A DNA stretch of 64,000 nucleotides from Apium graveolens (taxonomy: Eukaryota; Streptophyta; Magnoliopsida; Apiales; Apiaceae): assembly GCF_009905375.1 (NCBI RefSeq), contig NC_133649.1, forward strand, positions 237,798,201 to 237,862,200, written 5' to 3'. Both the position numbers and the translations under genes were made by a program. How positions within the stretch are numbered: position 1 is the stretch's first letter; each line of letters starts with the position of its first letter. Positions 55,804 to 64,000 of this stretch are shown here, piece by piece. The notes under the pieces are model-generated. The model did not search any database and was not told the DNA's origin. It worked only from the letters and a program-made list of their open reading frames with translations.

Positions 55804-58800
55804 ATGCCCCCACAAGGAATAAGATTAGGGGCAAACCTTGAATGTGATAATCAGGGAGGTCGCAATTAAGATATAAAGAATCCGGAATATAATAAAGTGG
55901 AAAATGAAGATTTTAAATTAAAAGATGACCCCAATTATGGGGAGTAGGAAGAAATATTTAGACTAAGACAGTAGAAGTCGAGCGAGATAAGGAGACCCGA
56001 GACGGTACTCCTATACGGAAATTCATGAACCTGTCTAAACAGAACTTATATTCTATTCCCAACCACCACCTTGAGGAAACAATATGGTGTGAAATTCTTT
56101 CAGGACCTCTAAGTCGCTAAGCTCTCAGAGTTCCAAGGAACAAGCTGACCCAGTCGAGGCAAGAGCCTGGCTAAAGGAAATATAGGAATCATTTGAGATT
56201 CTAAATGATTGACGAATCACAAAAGACTGTTTTTATCACTTACCCTCCTAAAAGAGAGGCCACCTGCTGGTGAAAGACCAAGAAAGGCACGGAGCCAGAG
56301 GTTAGAATAAACTGATTTAAGTTCAGTCAATTGTTTTCGGGAAAGTAATTCCCAAGGTTATGGAGATAGTGTAAAAGCTTTAGAGTCAGAACAAAGGCAT
56401 ATGAGTATGATAAATTATGAATCTAAGTTGTAAAAGTTGTCAAGATTCGTTCTGAGGACACGAATCCAGAATGATGGGATGTTTGAAATCAATGCTTATA
56501 TTGTGATTGGTTTGTGAAATAATGATAAGAGAAAGGAAAATTAAAAGAAATTAAAGTGGAAAGGAATATAACGGCAATAGAGTTTGAGGAATGATAAGGG
56601 AGTTGGGTATGAGGAAATCCTAAAGACTCGTAGCAATAGAAATAGAAAAGTATGTAATCGTCAGGATGAGGGTGATTCACCATAAGTTAAATTGATGGTG
56701 GAACGCATAAGAGATACATATATTTTATTCCCTGTAAGTTGGGAGGATCCGAGGAAACCTTTAGATAGTTCGAAGGATAAATAATAAGACGCGGATAGAC
56801 TAAAGAGATAAGAAAGTAAGAAAGTAGGAAATTTGGATGAAGGAAGTGACCTTCAATAATGTGAAATGTTAGACCGGTGGCTCGATACTCAGAAAGGGAG
56901 ACGCCAGGTATGAGAGATATCCCAACATTGAGGTGACTGTTGAGATAAACAACAAAAGTAAATAAGGAATTATTAAGAAGAAGTTCACGTTGAACATGAC
57001 CAATATCTTCCAGAACATCCATGTTATCATTACCAAATCAGGAAAGAAAAGCGGATGACCATTGTTATCTTTTGGAGGCCATATGGATTGACCTCAATTT
57101 GAATAAGGATGCTATTATGAAGTTAGGTATAGACTATCGAGGTGGGAATGATGAATAAGATAATCTATCAAGGATATATGACTTGATTTATCCGTGGAAG
57201 GATGCAGGTACCTTTTAAAGGTGGAATTAAGGATAGAACATTGGTAACTTAAAATGAATCCTAGGGGACTGCATAAAGGTTGGCATGTCACCCTTAATAG
57301 GGACAGTATGAGTTTTGACAGTATGATTTGGAAAGGGTTAAGGTAACAACAACCTTTAAGAATCAGTGGAGAAATTTTTCAGAAGTATATAGACAATGGT
57401 TCTAGTATTAGTAAATGGTATTGTGATATGCCCTGTATCTAGGGAATACAGGAGGAACGATTGAAGGATAACCTTAGAGGTTTTATAAGGAAAAAGGTAA
57501 TATTCAAAATTCTCAAGAATGGAAATGTGGATAAAGGAAATATGACGTAATTATAATAATGCCAAGTGGGGCACGTGTTGAACCACGAGAAAGTATGAAT
57601 CGAACCAGTAAAGGTCAAAATTGTTCAGGGCAATTAGGTCCCAGGATAAAAGATGTTCTAAGTATGATTGAGAATCAGTCTTGACAGTGATTAGCCTCTA
57701 AAGACTGAGGCAATAACTTATGGAAAACATCTTCACTCAAGCAGTGATCGGAAATAGGGTAGAAAATTTGTGAAAGTGGTTAAAATGAAATTGACTATAA
57801 GGAAATTTTACTATCAGGAAAGGCCAAAGAGATGGCCGACGCTTTAAATGTAAGAGAATAATTATAGGCGCTCGTGCGAGAGGAATACAGTGATGATGGT
57901 TAAAGCTGTGAAGGTTGTATTATAGTTTGGAAGATTGACATTCCTTCTGATGACTGTGCAATACTCAACCCTAATAGTAGTTGGTAAAGGTTTAATTCGT
58001 GTAATCGCCATGAGCAGGCTATCTATCTCAGAAGATACTATCTTGAGATAAGCCAGGACCATGTTTCAAAAAGGACTAGACGAACCTTTGAGTTAAGTCT
58101 TCTATTTAAGGCATATGATTAAGAATGGTATTAACCTGCTATCGTTGCTTTGATGGAAACTCTTCTGCAATTTTATTTGCTTCATGTCATGTATGTATGT
58201 TAGGATCAGGAGTGTTCTTCATGAATCATGAATGGTGATTATGTTACCTCCTTAGAAGAATTTGATACGATATGTATGGACTCCGTATGGTTAGCTATTA
58301 AGACTTCAAGGAAAATGAATGACTACAGTAGGTCAGTGGTGGACCATAGTAAGGCAGCAATGATTCTGCGAGTAATGAGCTGATTACAACCGTGAGAGTT
58401 GTATTGGAATGGTTGTTGAGATTGAGTACCACTAATCGGGTCGTGGTAGTGTATAAGTTATCATTGATAGACTAATTAAGTAGAGTGTCTACCTAGTGAA
58501 TATTTATTCTTTCTTATCAATAGAGAGTCGTATTATTATACAAGGAAGGTTGCGGTGCAAGCATAGAACTCTAGTAACGATGATGTCTAGAATGAGATCC
58601 CAGGTTCGATTTTCGAAATCAAGGGAGTTTCAAAGGTGATTGTATATAAGCTCGAGGAAGAGCATGGGTCCAGAGAATGATGGACGGATTAGCAAATATT
58701 TAGGCATGTGAAATACGATGCTATAATACTTGATGTTGATATAAATACGTATATGTTTTATTCTCCTATGACAAACCTCTATAGTTCAGAGGTAGATTCC

Positions 58801-60048
58801 AAGCCAGATATTTTATGGCAATAAAATTTTTACGAATATACAATTCTCTTCAGTTCATTCTTTTCTCTCCTTTTCATTTCATATAAGCTAAGAAGAACAA
58901 CCCTTCTAGAAGGGGAGGTATTGCCGAATGACTATCTATCTGTGTGATAGAAGCCGAGTAGGATACCAGCTATTGTTTAATTGCTTGTCAAGTACTAAAA
59001 GCTGGCCACCTTATGTACTAACTATGCGATATAACAAGTGTTCATGATCATAGTGATCTCTCAACAAATTCCTTTACTTCTATATGATTGATCAAATTTT
59101 GGAAAATAGAAACAACTGAAAAAGGAGTAATAAAGTGGTGGTAGTATGCGGAATGGAAATATATTCGTGATACTAAGGTTGCCGTGGTTATTAAAAGGTT
59201 ATAGAACGCTAGCGAGCAAAAGTATAACCCGTATAATATTAGGAACGGAAGGTAGTAGCAATTACGAACTGGAAAAGAATGGGTATTGAGAAGTAAAAGT
59301 TCTAATGATAAAAGCTATAATGAGAGTCTGTGCAATAGACTTGAAAGAATTTGGAATGATCACTTAACGCGGATTAAGTTATCTTACGACAATAGATCAT
59401 ATGTCATTATCGAGATGTCGCCTTATGAGATCCTTTAGGGAAGACACTGTCGATCTCCCTTATGTTAGGATGAAGTTGTAGAGCGCAAGATGCTCGGACC
59501 CGCAGTAGTCCAAAGGACCAGGGATATAATAGATCTAATCAGAGGACGGATGGTAGTAACCCCAGATGGACATAAGAGGTATGCTGATTTGACTCAAAAA
59601 GGGCAAAGAGTATGAAATAGAGGGCCTAGTAATGTTATAGGTATTCCCTTGGAAACCCTTGGAAAGGATTGATGAGGTTCGGAAAGAAAGGAAAGCTATG
59701 TCTACAATTTGTTGGACCTTTGGGTATATAAAGACGTTTGGGAAGTTAGCATATGAGCTAGCCCTACCCCTGAACCTGTAGCAAGTTCATAACGTGTTCC
59801 ACGTACCAATGTTAAGGAAGTGTAATTTCGGATGCTAGACAAATAGGGGCATATGAGCGCATAGACATGCAACCAGACGTAACCTATATGGAGTAACCAG
59901 AAAGGGTATAGATTAAGAAGGAACGAGTGCTTAGGAGAAGGGTTATCAAACTAGTAAGAGTTTGATGGTAGAACCATAATGGGGTAAATTGACTTGAGAG
60001 TTAGAAAGTGTAATGCTAAGAAAGTATCCCTATTCATTTTCTATCTGA
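55804..60048 (+). pseudogene. gag-pol: Strongly decayed gag-pol remnant of element G
   Basis: Colinear with A 11260-15538. Shares with A the TAG in the Gag core (56183-56185) and the TAG in the integrase C-terminal region (59638-59640). Recognisable parts: Gag core at about 56080-56350, integrase C-terminal part at about 59320-59780, chromodomain trace to 60048. The segment aligned to A 12295-12516 is at about 56835-57060 and has extra stops. Reverse transcriptase not recognisable. Confidence 0.75.
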
Positions 60049-60068
60049 TTCCGGGACGGAATCCTTTT

Positions 60069-60080
60069 AAGGAGGGGAGA
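60069..60080 (+). other. Element G polypurine tract
   Basis: AAGGAGGGGAGA, identical to B, one base before the LTR. Confidence 0.85.
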
Positions 60081-60081
60081 C

Positions 60082-63000
60082 TGTAATAACCCCAATTTTT
60101 GGGAAATTTTGAAACCCATAGGAATAGTGTTTTTGCTGAATGAGAAAACTTTTAATGCCACACTATGTAGGGGTTCTGATATGGATATTCTGAGATTTTA
60201 TTAGTACTTTATATGGGATATAAGTGTATGTAAAGATCGTCAGAATCCAAATCCGAACACTTGGATTTTTCCCGGAAACCCACTAGATACGGAGAGAATT
60301 GAGTATAAGGTAACAGGATAAAAAGGATTTAAATTAAAGGATTATAACAGAGGATCATAAAAAGGAATATAATGTATTGAGAAAGGTTAAGGGAACCTAA
60401 GTAATAAGATCCCGGGTATGATCCTTCAAACGATAAACGAGAACGAAAGTTAAGCGAACCGTATAGCAGATCAGCGGTCATTAGGCAAACAATTAGGAAG
60501 TTAATCAAAGGGATTAGAGTGAGTGATGTCACCCAACCAATGAGAGGAGGACAAAGAGGGAAGGATGACATCACAACATGACATAGGCATGACATGGGAA
60601 GGAAGGAGGTGTGGTTGAATGAGAACCACACAAATTCAAGGGCAACAAGGTAATTAACTAAATCAAACACAAAAACAAATCAACCAAGCCAAGCAAAATC
60701 ATTTTTCATCAAAATCAAAAAGCAACCAAGGCATTGTTCATCTTTGCTCTCGGCTTTTTACTATTGCAATTGGGCAAGAATTCAAAACTCAAGATCCAAG
60801 CCTCCTAAATTGGTGAGTTAATTCCCTAATCATCTTCATGCTTAGTTAGGGCTATATCATGAGTTTAAGCCATCAATTCCTTCTCCATCTTCTTCATTTA
60901 ATCAAAGAAGAAGACAATGAATAGTGTTTTCAAGTTTTTAACTTGATATTTTTCTTGTTTTCCTTGAAGATCCAAGCATTCCTAAGACTTCTCAAAGCTT
61001 CTTAAGGCTTCCTAGCTACTCCCACCACTTCAAGGAAGGTATACCATCTCCAAACCCTAGATTCCTATGTATTATAAGATGATTTTGATTAGTAGGGTGA
61101 TATTGTAGCTTGTTGTTGTGATTAGAGTTTGGGATTTGAAATGGTAGTGAAATGGAATGGTAAATGTTGTTGTTTTGATTAAAAGAACTTAAGTATGATT
61201 AAAGTTAAGCTTAGGCATAAGTATGAATGTTAAAATTGAATTGGTTGGGGTTGTTATGATATGATAAGGATGGATGTTGGTTGTATGTTGGATTTGAGGT
61301 TGAATTGGGTTGGTTTTGAATGGTTTAAAATTGGGAAATCGCGTAAACATAGTCGTCGTAACGTCCGATTTTCTTTAGACTGTTTTTATGCATAACATTA
61401 GGACCCGAGAACCCCCTGATAGATTATTACCACTGCCATGTTTAGATAGCTCATGTTATGAGCTTCGTTTTGATATATAGTTCGTTCGATTCCGATGCAC
61501 GGTTTAGGAGAAACGACCGTTTCAAGTAACGGCGTTTCGCGAACGAAACTTTTCCCCTCGCCTTACTTTGAAACATAGGTTAAAGACCAAAAAGGGTTAA
61601 TTAATGTATGAAACATTTATGGTAAGTGTGTTAGGCAGTTGGTAAGACACTCGCGAAGGAATCGCCTTAAAACTCATAAAGGTTAAATTATTAAAAATGG
61701 TGGAGCCGAGGGTACTCGAGTGACTTAAGAGAACCAGCGAGCGCAAAACAAGCGTTAGAGTCTAAGTTAGTTAAAGTATAGATTTACAAGTGACTTTGGT
61801 TTAATTCCAACTTACTTGTTGTTTATAGGTTACCAGACTCGTCCCGAGCCATTCGTAACCCCCAGTCGCTCAGGCAAGTTTTCTACCCGTTATAACTGTT
61901 GTTGTGATGAATATATGTATTTGCATTATCTTGCGATAGATGCATGTTGGTTAATTAGCAAATGTTGCAATATATTGAAGCATGCTGCTATGGTATATAT
62001 ATATATGCATGCCTGTTTCGTATTCTTTCCATATATATCTGTTGATTCAGTTGATAATACCTATGCTAGAGGATAGCGGTAATTTGCATATACCCTTAGT
62101 ATAGGGACCCAAAGGTGAAAATATTTTCTAAAACCGGGAGTCGAGGATCCCGAGTAGATTTTGTACATATGGATATAAATATATATATATATACTTATAT
62201 ATATATATGGTCATAGTTTTCAAAACTATTAATCGAATAAGGTTTATTCGATAACTTTAACTTTATTTTATTATTGAATATTATTTTGAATATTATTCGA
62301 AGGCTTATGACTCCTTTATATTAAATGAATATTATTTTGAATATTCATTCGAGGACTTATGACTCCTTTTATTTTATTATTTGAATATTATTTGAATAAT
62401 TCATTCGAGGGCTTATGACTCTTTTATATTATTTATTGAATATTATTTGAATATTCATTCGAGGGCTTATGACTCAGTTTATATTATTTAATGAATATTA
62501 TTTGAATATTCATTTGAGGATCTATGACTCCGATTATTTGCTGAGATATATTCTTTATTTTATTAAAGAATAAGGTGTCAATAATCAAACTTATTTTCGA
62601 TTATTCAAATAAAGATAGTACTTTCATATAAGTATATCTTTGGTTATTTAATACTCGTTTCAAGTATAAGTTTTAATACTTCTACTTCAATTATTTTTAT
62701 AAAGATTATTCTTTATGGGAATATTATTTAAATAATAATATTCATACATTTTCTAAATATTCCGGGGACTGATTTACTTCATTAAATCAGCTTTACTCCA
62801 AACACTCTTTAAAGTGTTTTCGAGTCTTCAAAATGATTTTTAAAAGTTAGAGCGGATCCCAAAACTCATTTTTATATTTAAGATCTTCCTTTTTAAGGGG
62901 ATTTAAATACTCGCTCAAAACCTGAGGGATCCAGCTCTGTGTTGTATTTTATATTCGCAACACGGTTGCAGTTTTGGTAAATGAATTGATTACTTACCCA

Positions 63001-63339
63001 ACGTTCGGGAAGTAAGTCCATCTATTGAGTCGGCATAAGCAACATGGGCTCAGTGGGCGTCCATGATAGTGTAAGTGGCTCAGTGGAAGTCCATCAAATG
63101 CATAAGTGGCTGAGTGGCAGTCCAGCATAAGGTCCTATTACAACCAGGGTGATGACCAGTGGGGAATTCGTCCATCTACTAGTAGAAAAGGTTACTTATG
63201 GGTATCTTTGCCTGATCAGCAAGATACCTGGTTTATGCCAAAATTCTTTTCCTTTCCAAATTTATTGGATATTGCAACTCTGTTCATACTTTACATGACA
63301 GAGGTTTTCAGGAAATGTATAAAGAAGATGTATATGTGG

Positions 63340-63371
<32 letters not shown>

Positions 63372-64000
63372 ACTTAATGAAGTATATCCTAACTTCATTT
63401 CCTTTAATAATATTTCAAAGATTGAATCTATTCAAGTCTTATCTTGTGGTCTCATCAGTGGGATGAACTTTTGAAATTAATTATAACTTGAACGGTGGTA
63501 GTTCAAGTAGTATTTGGAAAAGATATAAGTATATTGGAGTATCTTGTACCTTCATCTTTTAAACTTATATCTAGTTAATAATTGTCTTATGAATGACAAA
63601 TATTTTCAGAAAAACGTTGAGACAAGGTTAGATATATTAGATCACCTTGCAACGATACTTTTTATACAGTTATAAACTAGAACTTTGTGTATATTATGCA
63701 TGGAAGAGGACTTCCAAGATTTTGAAAAGTATATATGTATATATATACTGACTATTTTGTGACTTCATCGCATTAAAATATCAAACTTGGTTCATTTCTT
63801 TTGACCAAGACTTTCATGAGTACTATGAGAAGGCTCATATATTGTTAATCATTATACATATTATTTTGGTGGGCTTGCTGCTCACCCTTGCTTTCTTCTT
63901 TCATCACACAACATCAGATAGACAAGATGAACAGGACCAAGCTCCCAATTCGCGAGCGGATAGGAAGCATTCCGCAGTTTCCTATAGGTGTTGAAGTCAC
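60082..64000 (+). repeat. Element G 3' LTR, first 3919 bp
   Basis: Near-identical to 50134 onward; about 1% difference by eye, plus a longer TA tract at 63341-63367. Includes the hairpin at 61510-61538 and 55-bp-type repeats at about 62255-62530. The window ends inside the leader exon region, whose upstream acceptor here reads ACATCAG. Confidence 0.95.

Larger units (their letters stand above)
50134..64000 (+). mobile_element. Element G: non-autonomous Tekay-type element, same family as A
   Basis: 5' LTR 50134-54358, internal region 54359-60081, 3' LTR from 60082 running off the window. Left flank GTTGG is the presumed target duplication. Structure and decay match A, and LTR copies differ from each other by about 1% in the first ~750 bp, so G is probably the youngest insertion here. 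Confidence 0.93.

Overview
The window looks like a gene-free, repeat-filled stretch of a plant nuclear genome, probably a dicot. I found no host gene. Almost every base belongs to one of seven LTR retrotransposons nested inside one another. Six (A, B, C, E, F, G) are Ty3/gypsy elements of the Tekay/Del chromovirus type or remnants of them. They share long LTRs (about 3.4-4.6 kb), a tRNA-iMet primer-binding site (TGGTATCAGAGC) and LTR 3' ends rich in CCCCGG..TTTGG. Where gag-pol is readable it is one reading frame ending in a chromodomain. The seventh (D) is a Ty1/copia element that resembles the SIRE/Maximus lineage.

Layout. D (minus strand, 32515-38842) is the base layer and runs past both window ends. 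Left branch: C (minus) sits in D's downstream ORF at 32514; B (plus) sits in the reverse transcriptase of C at 25909; A (plus, 5616-20186, complete, 5-bp target duplication CAGAC) sits in the RNase H of B. Right branch: E (minus) sits in the reverse transcriptase of D at 38843; F (plus) sits in an LTR of E at 39606; G (plus) sits in the 3' LTR of F at 50134 and runs off the right end. A approximately 413-bp MITE-like insertion lies in A's 3' LTR only. LTR divergence by eye (G about 1%, A about 2%, F and B a few per cent) agrees with the nesting order.

B carries an almost continuous gag-pol (three stop codons) but has lesions in the protease and integrase active sites. F is full-length but has about ten stops and one frameshift. 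A and G have well-preserved LTRs around gag-pol regions decayed almost beyond recognition. They share the same stop codons, so they look like a non-autonomous family copied by enzymes of B-like relatives.

The most interesting signal is a split accessory gene. Between the primer-binding site and gag, five elements carry an extra acidic or proline-rich ORF. In B, A and F a small exon inside the LTR starts with ATG, encodes a basic (Lys/Arg-rich) peptide of 28-37 residues and ends in a GT splice donor at codon phase 0. The accessory ORF begins after an AG acceptor in the matching phase. Such a splice would remove the LTR/PBS junction. In A the accessory ORF has no ATG near its beginning, so it would need the LTR exon. 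C keeps the splice signals but has no ATG in its exon; G has lost the acceptor. gag itself starts 3-4 nt after another acceptor-like CAG in B, C and F. This suggests alternative splicing separates an LTR-led accessory mRNA from a gag-pol mRNA. All splicing statements are inferences from sequence.
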